Source of the DNA: CAYNWH01 sp964400885
GTDB taxonomy: Bacteria > Patescibacteriota > Patescibacteriia > CAIXNZ01
Length of the DNA: 64,000 nucleotides
Assembly: GCA_964400885.1 (NCBI GenBank)
Contig: CAYNWH010000002.1
Location: 21,583-85,582 of the forward strand
Direction: 5' to 3'
Below are positions 40,145 through 47,316 of this stretch, piece by piece; the stretch's first letter is position 1, and each line of letters opens with the position of its first letter. The notes under the pieces were generated by a model. That model was not told the DNA's origin. It did not search any database and saw only the letters and a program-made list of their open reading frames with translations. A program made the position numbers and the translations under genes.

Positions 40145-40377
40145 GGCTCACCTCCTTTTTGATTTTTCAATGTTTTAAAGTTTTTACAGGAGAGAAACAG
40201 AGCAAAATAATCTTTACAAACCGTTTCTCTCCTGAATAAAACCCTACTTGTTTATCAAATTTTAATATGATTTTGTAAGGTACATAGGAGATACCTCGAA
40301 AAAATGATAAACAAGAATTTTTTGATATATGTAAGGTGCTCGTCAGCGACGAGACTATCCTTTCTTAATTTTTCAAA
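40145..40377. promoter_or_regulatory. structured leader or small RNA region
   Basis: AGGAGAGAAAC (40188-40198) pairs with GTTTCTCTCCT (40223-40233), and CTTGTTTATCA (40247-40257) pairs with TGATAAACAAG (40305-40315). Two copies of TAAGGT(A/G)C occur, and a CTCGTC-AGC-GACGAG hairpin lies near 40340-40354, at the mraZ end. On the plus strand a T run follows the second pair, so either strand could be the transcript. Confidence 0.5.
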
Positions 40378-40809
40378 TTAGACATCCAAACCTTCTAATG
40401 CTTCGGCAATATCACCGCTTTGCTTTTCTGTACCCTGTTTATATTTGTTCCAATTATCTTCATCCCAGATTTCTAAACGGTTATATAAACCGGCGATAAT
40501 GCTTTTCTTTTTTAAACCAGCATACTTTCTTAAATATTCTGGCAAAACAATTCTGCCTTGCTTGTCTAATTGAACATCCATAGCGCCAGCTAGCATTAAA
40601 CGGGAAAACGCTCGGGTATTGGCTTTGCTTATTGGTAAAGCAGCTAATTTAGTAGCTAATTTTTGCCATTCACCTGCTGTATAAACAAATAAACAATTAT
40701 CAAGACCTTTAGTCACAACTGCGCCTTTGGTTAACTTAGCTCTGAATTTAGCTGGCACAGCTAAACGGCCTTTTTCATCTAAATTGTGTTGATATTCGCC
40801 TATAAACAT
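40378..40809 (-). CDS. mraZ: transcriptional regulator MraZ
   Basis: MraZ is the first gene of dcw clusters and binds TGGGN repeats at its own promoter. The 143 residues hold the two AbrB-like repeats: FIGEYQHNLDEKGRLAVPAKFRAKL and MDVQLDKQGRIVLPEYLRKYAGL. Length matches. A TTGACG-17-TATAAT promoter and MraZ-box-like repeats lie just upstream. No SD is seen. Confidence 0.96.
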   Translation of the reverse strand: MFIGEYQHNLDEKGRLAVPAKFRAKLTKGAVVTKGLDNCLFVYTAGEWQKLATKLAALPISKANTRAFSRLMLAGAMDVQLDKQGRIVLPEYLRKYAGLKKKSIIAGLYNRLEIWDEDNWNKYKQGTEKQSGDIAEALEGLDV

Positions 40810-40840
40810 ATTAAATAAGCTTATTTTGGGTTAAATTGGG

Positions 40841-40880
40841 TTATCCACAATTATATTTAGTTATCCCCACTTTCATCCAC
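40841..40880. promoter_or_regulatory. MraZ-box-like and DnaA-box-like repeats in the mraZ leader
   Basis: On the minus strand, GTGGATGAAA-GTGGGGATAA is a 10-bp-period repeat (TGGAT, TGGGG) of the MraZ binding type, with another GTGGATAA at 40848-40841. On the plus strand the same bases read TTATCCCCA and TTATCCACA, the latter an exact DnaA box. Confidence 0.6.
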
Positions 40881-40899
40881 ATTACTATCTTATATATCC

Positions 40900-40928
40900 A
40901 TTATACCCCACACAACAAAACTCGTCAA
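40900..40928 (-). promoter_or_regulatory. mraZ promoter
   Basis: On the minus strand, TTGACG (40928-40923) and TATAAT (40905-40900) are 17 bp apart. Exact DnaA-box matches TTATACACA (40934-40942) and TGTGCATAA (40980-40988) lie upstream. Confidence 0.78.
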
Positions 40929-41044
40929 CCACTTTATACACAAGCTAAATTACGCTGAATATAAAGAAAAAAATTAAATTGTGCATAACTTAATATTTTA
41001 AAATAAATATACTGTGTATTCCTCACTCTAATATATTTCCACAA

Positions 41045-41079
41045 ATAAAAAAGACCGCCTCGTTAAAACGATTTGGTCC
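41045..41079 (-). terminator. terminator of the 98/182-residue orphan pair
   Basis: GACCGCCTCG pairs with CGATTTGGTC, with G-U pairs, and TTTTTT follows on the minus strand. Confidence 0.78.
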
Positions 41080-41105
41080 TTATGTTTAAATACTGATTTC
41101 AGCTA

Positions 41106-41654
41106 TTATTCATATTTAATCTGCGCGCTGCAAAACAGATCGCTGCATTTCATCATTAGTAGCTCTAAAAACGGATTTTTACTGATCTGCGCAATTTTTT
41201 GAGCTTCGGAAAAAGTAATCCAGCGGAAAACCAGCCAGATAACCAAAGTAACAGCTTCATCACCATGCTCCACCAAGCCGGAAACAGCGCCGATTAAGTC
41301 CCTGCCATCTTCAAGCCCTTGGCCGTCAGATGGAGCTGCGATCGCTCCGCCGTATTTTTTGTTTTCAATGTCACGGCTTTGCCAGCCGCTAAGATGGCCT
41401 GAACCCTGCCAGGCTGCAAGCCGTATAACTTTTTCCTGGCAATAGCGGAAGCATCCTTCAGCCAGATCAGCTTTGCAGGTTCCCAGCTCATTAACAAAGA
41501 GCATCTTTTGACCGTCCGTAGATTGATGCAATACAGCCATAAATCCGCCTGTCCGCTCCGGCTTGGGATTGCCCGGCAAACCCACGAAGTGAGCCATTAC
41601 CTCTTCTGCTACAGCTAGAAATTCCACTCTTGGTACTCTGCCTATTCTTTGCAT
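41106..41654 (-). CDS. orphan 182-residue protein
   Basis: AAAGGAGGAAGGG is the SD at 41654. The product has a patterned middle, YGGAIAAPSDGQ then RDLIGAVSGLVEHGDEAVTL, followed by a hydrophobic VIWLVFRWITFSEAQKIAQIS and ends with Cys/Met-rich LLMMKCSDLFCS. GGA...SGL.E..DEA.TL suggests a recurring family, but I cannot name it. It follows a 98-residue orphan by 17 bp in an operon. GC-richer than the neighbours. Confidence 0.68.
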   Translation of the reverse strand: MQRIGRVPRVEFLAVAEEVMAHFVGLPGNPKPERTGGFMAVLHQSTDGQKMLFVNELGTCKADLAEGCFRYCQEKVIRLAAWQGSGHLSGWQSRDIENKKYGGAIAAPSDGQGLEDGRDLIGAVSGLVEHGDEAVTLVIWLVFRWITFSEAQKIAQISKNPFLELLMMKCSDLFCSAQIKYE

Positions 41655-41671
41655 CCCTTCCTCCTTTTTGA

Positions 41672-41968
41672 TTAAACAAAAGTTCCTTTGCAGATATCGG
41701 CCAAATCAGGACCAACAGCCTCTCTCATTAATTGGTCATGTTCAGGCAAAAGTTCCTTTATCGCTTCCGTTGCCGTATATACCTGCTTTGCATTACCTAA
41801 AACTTTAACTACGGCTCTGCCGCCAAAGTAATACCAATCAACTTTTTGGCCTGATCGCCTTGCTACTTTTTTCACCCATTTATCAAATTTTTTAGCTGGA
41901 ATGCTATGGCTAGTAAAGATATGATGTCCCTTCCTCCAAATCTTTTTATTGCAAGGTTTTAATCCCAT
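41672..41968 (-). CDS. orphan 98-residue basic protein
   Basis: AAAGGAGGGAAATAA is the SD. The product begins MGLKPCNKKIWRKGHHIFTS and contains KKFDKWVKKVARRSGQKVDW and a helical YTATEAIKELLPEHDQLMRE. The gene lies 15 bp after tsaB, so it may share its message, and it precedes the 182-residue gene. No family was recognised. Confidence 0.68.
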   Translation of the reverse strand: MGLKPCNKKIWRKGHHIFTSHSIPAKKFDKWVKKVARRSGQKVDWYYFGGRAVVKVLGNAKQVYTATEAIKELLPEHDQLMREAVGPDLADICKGTFV

Positions 41969-41983
41969 TTATTTCCCTCCTTT

Positions 41984-42385
41984 TTAAGTGGTGTTTGGTT
42001 CCTGATTGTAAAAAGGCAAAAGATATTTATTAGCTTTTGCTTGCTTTAATTTGCTTAAGCCTAACTTAACCAATTTTTCATTATTTGTCAATCCTTGTTT
42101 ATTAGTCAGGCCAGCAACCGGAATTTTTAAAGCATAAGCCAAAGTATTAGCCACAGCCACCCCAATTCTTATAGAAGTAAAAGGGCCAGGACCAGTAACT
42201 GCTATAATGCCATTTAGTTGTTTAATGTTAAGCTTGCTTTTCCTTAAAAGCTTATCAATGGCTTTAAGCAAATTTTCAGAAACTTTAAAATCACCCTTGC
42301 GAATAATTTTATCAGTTATTTTACTTTGTCTAATTAAAAAAACATCTAACTGTTTATCTTTAGATGCATTAATAAATAAAACCAT
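41984..42385 (-). CDS. tsaB: TsaB-like t6A synthesis protein, short form
   Basis: TsaB pairs with TsaD to make threonylcarbamoyl-adenosine at tRNA position 37. The 133-residue protein has VLFINASKDKQLDVFL and the signature VTGPGPFTSIRIGVAVANTL followed by AYALKIPVAG. It is shorter than the usual 220 or so residues, lacking the C-terminal subdomain, as seen in other reduced genomes. It starts 9 bp after the winged-helix gene stop. No SD. Confidence 0.88.
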   Translation of the reverse strand: MVLFINASKDKQLDVFLIRQSKITDKIIRKGDFKVSENLLKAIDKLLRKSKLNIKQLNGIIAVTGPGPFTSIRIGVAVANTLAYALKIPVAGLTNKQGLTNNEKLVKLGLSKLKQAKANKYLLPFYNQEPNTT

Positions 42386-42393
42386 AAGCTTAT

Positions 42394-43008
42394 TTATTCA
42401 TTTTCTGCCTCATTAGAAATCGGCTTTAAAGTATTCATTATTTCATCTATCATAACTATTTTCTCTGAATCTAAAATAGAATATAAAAACCTATCAGCTA
42501 CGCTGCGTCGATATTCAAATTCATCTTTATCTAAAAGCGTATAATTTATTTCGCGCCTAAAATATTTTTCGAAATTTTTTAGCAGCTTTTCAAATTTTTT
42601 CTTATTTAATTTGCCTACCACTAACATATCAATCGGTACATTTTTATTGCCCACAAAAAGTCCGGTTAGCGCCAAATAATACACCTTGCCGATTTTCTGC
42701 AAAGATTTAGCAAATTTTTTTTCCAGCAAAAACTGGGATTTCTGTAAAATTGATTTTAATTCTGAATATAAAACAAATTTGGTATCTGCCTTATAAAATT
42801 TACGGTTTTGTTTTGAATCACCCTCTTTAACCTCGACCTCATTAATTATACCTATCTCTTCCAGATTTTGCAGCTCTCGCCTAACTGCATTTATTTGCGA
42901 TTCTAAATCACGAGTCAGTTCTCTGACAAAGTATTGCTCATCAGGATTAATCAAAAAAATATGCAAAAGCTTAACTCTAGTTTGTGAACCAAATAATTGT
43001 TCAAGCAT
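42394..43008 (-). CDS. winged-helix DNA-binding protein with nucleotidyltransferase-like domain
   Basis: The 204 residues begin with an ArsR-like winged helix (FGSQTRVKLLHIFLINPDEQYF, then RELQNLEEIGIINEVEV). The second half, LFVGNKNVPIDMLVVGKLNKKKFEKLLKNFEKYF, resembles the HTH-nucleotidyltransferase fusions of COG1708 type, without a clear GS...D.D active site, so it may be a non-catalytic regulator. Common in Patescibacteria. It overlaps the tsaB leader region; no SD. Confidence 0.75.
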   Translation of the reverse strand: MLEQLFGSQTRVKLLHIFLINPDEQYFVRELTRDLESQINAVRRELQNLEEIGIINEVEVKEGDSKQNRKFYKADTKFVLYSELKSILQKSQFLLEKKFAKSLQKIGKVYYLALTGLFVGNKNVPIDMLVVGKLNKKKFEKLLKNFEKYFRREINYTLLDKDEFEYRRSVADRFLYSILDSEKIVMIDEIMNTLKPISNEAENE

Positions 43009-43117
43009 ATTTTAAGCTAGTTTAATGATAATGAAATAAGACTGTCTAACCCCTTTTAAAATTTGCCTATATTTAGTATAATACAAATAGCAAAAATAAG
43101 TCAATTTTCTCAAAGCA

Positions 43118-45406
43118 ATGACCAAGATTTTAACCCAATTTTCCCACATTTTTATTCATTATTACTCGAATAAATCCTCATCTACGAGTAAGCTATTTAT
43201 CAGTGAGCCCAATAAGCTATTAGAAGATAAAATGGGCCGCCTTTTTGGTATTTTAGAAATTAACACTCCTAGCCGGGAAAATTCACAAATTATCGCCCAA
43301 TTAATCGGCAGCCTGGAAGACAATTATTACAATCAGATTGAAAATGAAAATTTTGACATTGAAAAAGCTTTTGAAAATGCCCTAGAAGAAACGAATAAAG
43401 AATTCGTAAAGATGCTCCAGGAAAAGAAATTTTATCTAGTCGGTAATTTAAATGAACAGACAATCAAAGAAAAAATCAATTTGGCAGTAGGTCTCATAAA
43501 AAATGATCAATTACTTATCTCTTATCTTAATAATGCCGGCGCCTTTTTGATTCACAAAACAAAACAGGATTACAAATTGATTGATATAAAAAAGATAAGC
43601 AAGGGAGAAAATAATACTAAAAAAGAAGAAGAAAGCAATAAGCTCTTTACTAATTTATTGCAAGGCCAACTTAATCCGCCAGACTATCTATGTGTTGCCA
43701 ATAATAATTTCTTAAACTATGTTTCCCTGGAAAGAATTCAAAAAACAATCACATCCCTGCCCATTCACAAAGCAGCTGAGTATTTTAAAAATTCCCTACT
43801 CCAGCATGAAGGCTATAATTTTGCAGCCATAATTATTAAAAATACAAAAGAAGAACAAACTAAAACGCCGGAATCAGCCTCTTTAACTTCGATTACTGAA
43901 TTAAATTATACAGAATCATCAACAGAAAGACTGCTTTCTCCTTCTTTCTGGACTGGCTTTAAAAAAATAATTAACCACATCATTAATTTATTTCAAAAAG
44001 GAAAACAACTGCAAAAAAAAGAAAATGAATTGTCAATGGAAAGCCCCGAAACTGACAGCTTAGCAGCAGAATCAATTGAGAATCAAACCGAAATTGAGAA
44101 TCAAGCCGAACCAGAAAAAATGACAAAATATCCTTCTGGAATTTTAATAGGCTGGCAAAAATTTTATGGCAGGATAAAAAGAACAACTAAAAATTTCTTC
44201 ACTAAAAATACAGTTATTTTAGACAATCTGCAAAAAATAAAAAATTATTTACGCTTAAAATTAGCTTATCTGGGCACATATTTAAAAAAGATTCCCAATC
44301 TTAGTAAGATACTGCTGATTATAGGTATTCTATTAATAATTTTATTTATATATAGCACCAGTTATTTTAAACATCAGCAAAATGAAGCCATAGATTCTCA
44401 AGCATTTCAAAATTCAACCAATCAGATAGAAGAAAAAATAAATCTGGCTGAATCTGATATTATCTTTGGCGATGAAACAAAAGCCAGAGAAGAAATCAGC
44501 CAGGCTCAGGAATTATTAGACTCGCTTGTTGTCAATTCGCAAAAGCAAAAAGAGAAACAAGGAGAATTAAGCAGTTCAATTGAAGCAGTAATTGCAAAAT
44601 TAAGACATATTACTAATATTACGGAACCAACCCTAATTGCAGACTTAAGCACAGAACAAGATAATAATATTAATATTCAGAATATTATTTATCAAAATAA
44701 TTCTATTTTGGCGTTTGATTCAATTAATAATAACAGCTATGAAATAAATCTTGACACTCGTGAAATAAATAAAATCTATTCGAATTTATCAGATATTGGC
44801 AAAATCATTAAAGCTAAAAATGTTGGCAACCAAATTCTGGTTTATCATGATAAAAATGGCTTTGTTCAATTTAAAGATAATAAATTTGTACCGCTGAATA
44901 TTGGCCTACAAAGCAATGGGCAAATCATTGACTTCGCCAGTTATTCGGGCCGCCTTTATACTGTGGATATAAAAAATAATCAAATTTACAGGTATCAGCC
45001 AATTGACAATGGCTATGCTAATGGACTGGCCTGGCTAAAAGAAGCCAATTTTGACTTAAAAAATATTAATTCCATAGGCATAGATACAAATATCTGGCTT
45101 TTGAGCAATGACGGCCAAATCTTCAAATTTAATAAAGGTTTGAAACGCGATTTTACTGTTAAAAATTTAGAACCGGCTTTAGAGTCGCCGACTGCCTTTT
45201 TTACCAATGATGAAACAAATTTTCTTTATATACTAGAACCAGTTAATAAAAGAATTGTAGTTTTGGATAAAGAAGGCAATCTGGTGACGCAATATTACAG
45301 CGAAGCTTTTGATAACCTCAAATCATTTGAGATTATTGAAAGCGAAAAAAAGATATTTGTAGTTAATGATAATAAGATTTTATTTTTTAACCTCACCAAT
45401 ATTTAA
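43118..45406 (+). CDS. large one-pass membrane protein with predicted phosphatase-like and propeller-like halves
   Basis: The 762-residue protein has an N-terminal region (to about 250) that resembles a degenerate PP2C fold (GRLFGILEINTPS, LYHEGYNFAAIIIKN-type segments), a linker with Glu-rich repeats (IENQTEIENQAEPE), a membrane helix near 395-415 (ILLIIGILLIILFIYS), a short coiled coil and a C-terminal half with repeated YxINLDTREINKIYSNLSD-type units that look like a beta-propeller. Functional residues for phosphatase activity are not evident. A bidirectional terminator follows. No SD. Confidence 0.65.
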   Translation: MTKILTQFSHIFIHYYSNKSSSTSKLFISEPNKLLEDKMGRLFGILEINTPSRENSQIIAQLIGSLEDNYYNQIENENFDIEKAFENALEETNKEFVKMLQEKKFYLVGNLNEQTIKEKINLAVGLIKNDQLLISYLNNAGAFLIHKTKQDYKLIDIKKISKGENNTKKEEESNKLFTNLLQGQLNPPDYLCVANNNFLNYVSLERIQKTITSLPIHKAAEYFKNSLLQHEGYNFAAIIIKNTKEEQTKTPESASLTSITELNYTESSTERLLSPSFWTGFKKIINHIINLFQKGKQLQKKENELSMESPETDSLAAESIENQTEIENQAEPEKMTKYPSGILIGWQKFYGRIKRTTKNFFTKNTVILDNLQKIKNYLRLKLAYLGTYLKKIPNLSKILLIIGILLIILFIYSTSYFKHQQNEAIDSQAFQNSTNQIEEKINLAESDIIFGDETKAREEISQAQELLDSLVVNSQKQKEKQGELSSSIEAVIAKLRHITNITEPTLIADLSTEQDNNINIQNIIYQNNSILAFDSINNNSYEINLDTREINKIYSNLSDIGKIIKAKNVGNQILVYHDKNGFVQFKDNKFVPLNIGLQSNGQIIDFASYSGRLYTVDIKNNQIYRYQPIDNGYANGLAWLKEANFDLKNINSIGIDTNIWLLSNDGQIFKFNKGLKRDFTVKNLEPALESPTAFFTNDETNFLYILEPVNKRIVVLDKEGNLVTQYYSEAFDNLKSFEIIESEKKIFVVNDNKILFFNLTNI

Positions 45407-45423
45407 AATAACTTAAATAAACT

Positions 45424-45457
45424 TAAAAGCGCCCCCGCTACGCGGGGGCGCTTTTAA
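45424..45457. terminator. bidirectional terminator
   Basis: AAAAGCGCCCCCG pairs with CGGGGGCGCTTTT around GCTACG. It serves the 762-residue gene and rplL. Confidence 0.9.
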
Positions 45458-45465
45458 AATAGAAT

Positions 45466-45891
45466 TTATTTCAAATTAACTGTAGCGCCAGCTTCTTCTA
45501 ATTTTTTCTTCATTTCTTCAGCTTCTTCTTTTTTAACAGCTTTCTTAACAATTTGCGGAGCGCCATCAACCAAATCCTTAGCTTCTTTTAAGCCTAAACC
45601 TGAAATTTCCTTAACCACTTTAATCACTCCAATTTTATTATCACCGCTAGCTGCTAATTCAATGTCAAATTCGCTTTTTTCCGGAGCAGCTTCAGCGGCT
45701 CCAGCAGCGCCAGCCATAGCCACAGCCACAGGCGCAGCAGCTGAAACGCCAAATTTATCCTCTAAAATTTTGACTAATTCAGCCAGGTCTAAAACTGACA
45801 TTTTTTCAATCTCTTCAACTAAAGATTGGAACTTTTTAGGAACTTCAACTTCTTTTTTTTCTTCTTTTTTAACTTCTTTTTCTTCTGCCAT
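45466..45891 (-). CDS. rplL: 50S ribosomal protein L7/L12
   Basis: L7/L12 forms the stalk that recruits translation factors. The 141-residue protein has the N-terminal dimerisation helix (SLVEEIEKMSVLDLAELVKIL), the Ala-rich hinge and the C-terminal domain (EKSEFDIELAASGDNKIGVIK, LGLKEAKDLVDGAPQIVKK). A Lys/Glu-rich extension of about 20 residues precedes the usual start. It follows rplJ by 40 bp on the same strand. No SD. Confidence 0.97.
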   Translation of the reverse strand: MAEEKEVKKEEKKEVEVPKKFQSLVEEIEKMSVLDLAELVKILEDKFGVSAAAPVAVAMAGAAGAAEAAPEKSEFDIELAASGDNKIGVIKVVKEISGLGLKEAKDLVDGAPQIVKKAVKKEEAEEMKKKLEEAGATVNLK

Positions 45892-45931
45892 ATTTTTGTT
45901 TAAATTAATTATTAATTATATTTATTAATTA

Positions 45932-46456
45932 TTAAGCTTTTTGATCTTTAATAGCGTTTAAAACAGTCAATAAACCTCTTAAATTACCGGCCAAAACATT
46001 GACAAAGCCAGAAATTGGAGAATTCAAGCTGCCAACTAATTTAGCCAAAAGTTCAACTTTGGAAGGTATTTTAGATAAGGCTTCAACTTGAGCCAAGTCA
46101 ATAAACTTATTTTCCATAATGCCGCCTAAAAGCTTTAAGGCCTCATGATCTTTAGTAAAATTAGCTGCTAACTTAGCCGGCGCTACTTCATCTTCAAAAC
46201 CAACTACCAAAGCTAGATTACCAGTCATATTTTTAACATCAATATCTTTAAAGCCAGCTTTATCCAAGGCTAATTGAATTAATGTTTTTTTAGCTACAAG
46301 ATATTCTGCACCCTGTTCTCTGGCTAATTTACGAATAGCAGAAGCTTCAGCCACGGTTAAACCTTTATAATCAGTAAAAACAAGACTTTTAAACTTAGCT
46401 AATTTATCAGCTAAATCATCAACAATTTGTTTTTTTTGTTCTTTAGTTTTAGGCAT
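45932..46456 (-). CDS. rplJ: 50S ribosomal protein L10
   Basis: L10 anchors the L7/L12 dimers. The 174-residue protein shows KEQKKQIVDDLADKLAKFKSLVFTDY (start of the domain), KGLTVAEASAIRKLAR, EYLVAKKTLIQLAL and GGIMENKFIDLAQVEALSKIPS. It is the first gene of the rplJ-rplL pair and is preceded by an L10 leader with a terminator and a promoter. No SD; the start follows a TAATTAGTAATTAG repeat. Confidence 0.97.
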   Translation of the reverse strand: MPKTKEQKKQIVDDLADKLAKFKSLVFTDYKGLTVAEASAIRKLAREQGAEYLVAKKTLIQLALDKAGFKDIDVKNMTGNLALVVGFEDEVAPAKLAANFTKDHEALKLLGGIMENKFIDLAQVEALSKIPSKVELLAKLVGSLNSPISGFVNVLAGNLRGLLTVLNAIKDQKA

Positions 46457-46510
46457 ATCTTTTAGTAATTAGTAATTAGTAATTAGTTATTGGTTATTAG
46501 TGATATGAAT

Positions 46511-46630
46511 AAAAAAATCTACGGGACACCGTAGATACAACTATAAGCTATTAGCCATAGGCCATTTGCTAAAAGTCAATTCCCTCGATAGGTTTTACGC
46601 TTTAAAAGCCACCTATTGTCTACGGTTATA
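46511..46630 (-). promoter_or_regulatory. L10 autoregulatory leader with attenuator
   Basis: The minus-strand leader has the L10 kink-turn-type elements CCGTAGACAATAGGTGGC and AAACCTATCGAGGG (about 46626-46578). Near the end, ATCTACGG...CCGTAGAT plus seven T (46536-46511) forms a terminator. The leader CCGTAGA can instead pair with the terminator arm TCTACGG, making the two folds exclusive. Confidence 0.82.
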
Positions 46631-46643
46631 TTAAGTTATAAAC

Positions 46644-46671
46644 AGTATAACATAACCAAAAATATTGTCAA
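46644..46671 (-). promoter_or_regulatory. rplJL promoter
   Basis: On the minus strand, TTGACA (46671-46666) and TATACT (46649-46644) are 16 bp apart, with TGT before the -10. Confidence 0.75.
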
Positions 46672-46687
46672 GAAATCCATTAAAATT

Positions 46688-46720
46688 ACAAAGAGCTGCT
46701 ATTATTAGCAGCTCTTTTTC
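46688..46720 (-). terminator. terminator of the attenuated two-gene operon
   Basis: AGAGCTGCT pairs with AGCAGCTCT. A short T run follows on the minus strand. Confidence 0.8.
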
Positions 46721-46726
46721 TCTTTT

Positions 46727-46963
46727 TTAAGAGATTGTTTGGGCGTCAAATAATCTTTTTAAGCCCTTAATTACCTCTGGCGGCCCAGTAAATGTCAGCA
46801 GATCCCTGCCATCGCCATAGGCATCTTTACTGACGCTCACCTTAACTCCATGGGGTTTTAAAGCCAGAGCAATAATTTCAATTGTATTGTCCATACCTCC
46901 GTTACCATTGCTCAGGCTTTTACCGACCTTGAAAACAGTTTTTTTTCCCTCATCCTTTGCCAT
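46727..46963 (-). CDS. 78-residue orphan protein
   Basis: AAGGAGGAAAAA is the SD. The product (MAKDEGKKTVFKVGKSLSNG...) has a beta-strand-rich VKVSVSKDAYGDGRDLLTF and a C-terminal PPEVIKGLKRLFDAQTIS helix. The start overlaps the end of a 43-residue basic ORF (ATGG...GGATGA), so the two are probably translationally coupled. It lies downstream of an attenuation-type leader. No family was recognised. Confidence 0.72.
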   Translation of the reverse strand: MAKDEGKKTVFKVGKSLSNGNGGMDNTIEIIALALKPHGVKVSVSKDAYGDGRDLLTFTGPPEVIKGLKRLFDAQTIS

Positions 46964-47081
46964 TTTTTCCTCCTTGGTTATTTTTTAACCCTGCTTGGGC
47001 AATAAAGTAGGGTTCTTTGTCCCTTAAGCGCTGTTTTAGGCGCCTAAATTTCCGCCGCTTTTTCCTATTGTTTACCTGCAC
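46950..47081 (-). CDS. 43-residue basic protein, GTG start
   Basis: GTG at 47081 follows AAAAGGAGGAAAAA. The product is strongly basic at the front (NNRKKRRKFRRLKQRLRDK) and ends GGKNGKG; it could bind RNA. It overlaps the next gene start by 14 bp, the pattern of coupled translation. Without the strong SD it would be dismissed; it is too short to judge by codon use. Confidence 0.58.
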   Translation of the reverse strand: MQVNNRKKRRKFRRLKQRLRDKEPYFIAQAGLKNNQGGKNGKG

Positions 47082-47110
47082 TTTTTCCTCCTTTTGTTTT
47101 TTTATATTTT

Positions 47111-47189
47111 AAAAAACTGACCCAAGGGCCAGCTTTTTACTATTTGAATCTGTTAATTCTTATTTAAAACACACTTAAACAAGCTGGCC
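47111..47189 (-). promoter_or_regulatory. terminator/antiterminator pair (attenuator)
   Basis: On the minus strand, GGCCAGCTT (47189-47181, written 5' to 3') can pair with AAGCTGGCC (47135-47127). The same CTGGCC can instead fold with GGTCAG around CTTG, followed by six T (47132-47111), making an intrinsic terminator. The two folds are mutually exclusive. Confidence 0.65.
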
Positions 47190-47244
47190 ATTTACGTCCG
47201 CTAAAAAAGTAAAATGTATACCAAACTTGTTTATGGGTATTCAT
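47164..47244 (-). CDS. putative aromatic-rich leader peptide (26 residues)
   Basis: ATG at 47244 lies 6 bp after the -10, so it would be leaderless. The peptide MNTHKQVWYTFYFFSGRKWP... has two Trp, two Tyr and four Phe, clustered at residues 8-14. Codons 19-21 form the antiterminator arm. A ribosome stalled at the aromatic cluster would leave that arm free; one reaching the stop would mask it. It may be an amino-acid attenuator; inference only. Confidence 0.5.
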   Translation of the reverse strand: MNTHKQVWYTFYFFSGRKWPACLSVF

Positions 47245-47250
47245 ATGTAA

Positions 47251-47279
47251 ATTATATGAATAGTCTAAAATTTTGTCAA
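47251..47279 (-). promoter_or_regulatory. perfect consensus promoter of the attenuated operon
   Basis: On the minus strand, TTGACA (47279-47274) and TATAAT (47256-47251) are 17 bp apart. Confidence 0.87.
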
Positions 47280-47280
47280 C

Positions 47281-47314
47281 AAGAAAGCCCTTGTGGTAAT
47301 CCACAAGGGCTTTT
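47281..47314 (-). terminator. terminator of the SAM-controlled gene
   Basis: AAGCCCTTGTGG pairs with CCACAAGGGCTT. A T run follows on the minus strand. It immediately precedes the next operon promoter. Confidence 0.87.
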
Positions 47315-47316
47315 AA

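Noticed and set aside
40860..40990. Calling a chromosomal origin at the DnaA-box cluster
   Set aside because: No dnaA, dnaN or unwinding element is evident; reported as a finding only.
46457..46510. TAGTAATTAGTAATTAG repeats read as a CRISPR array
   Set aside because: Units are 7-8 bp tandem AT repeats without spacers, common in the spacers of this genome.
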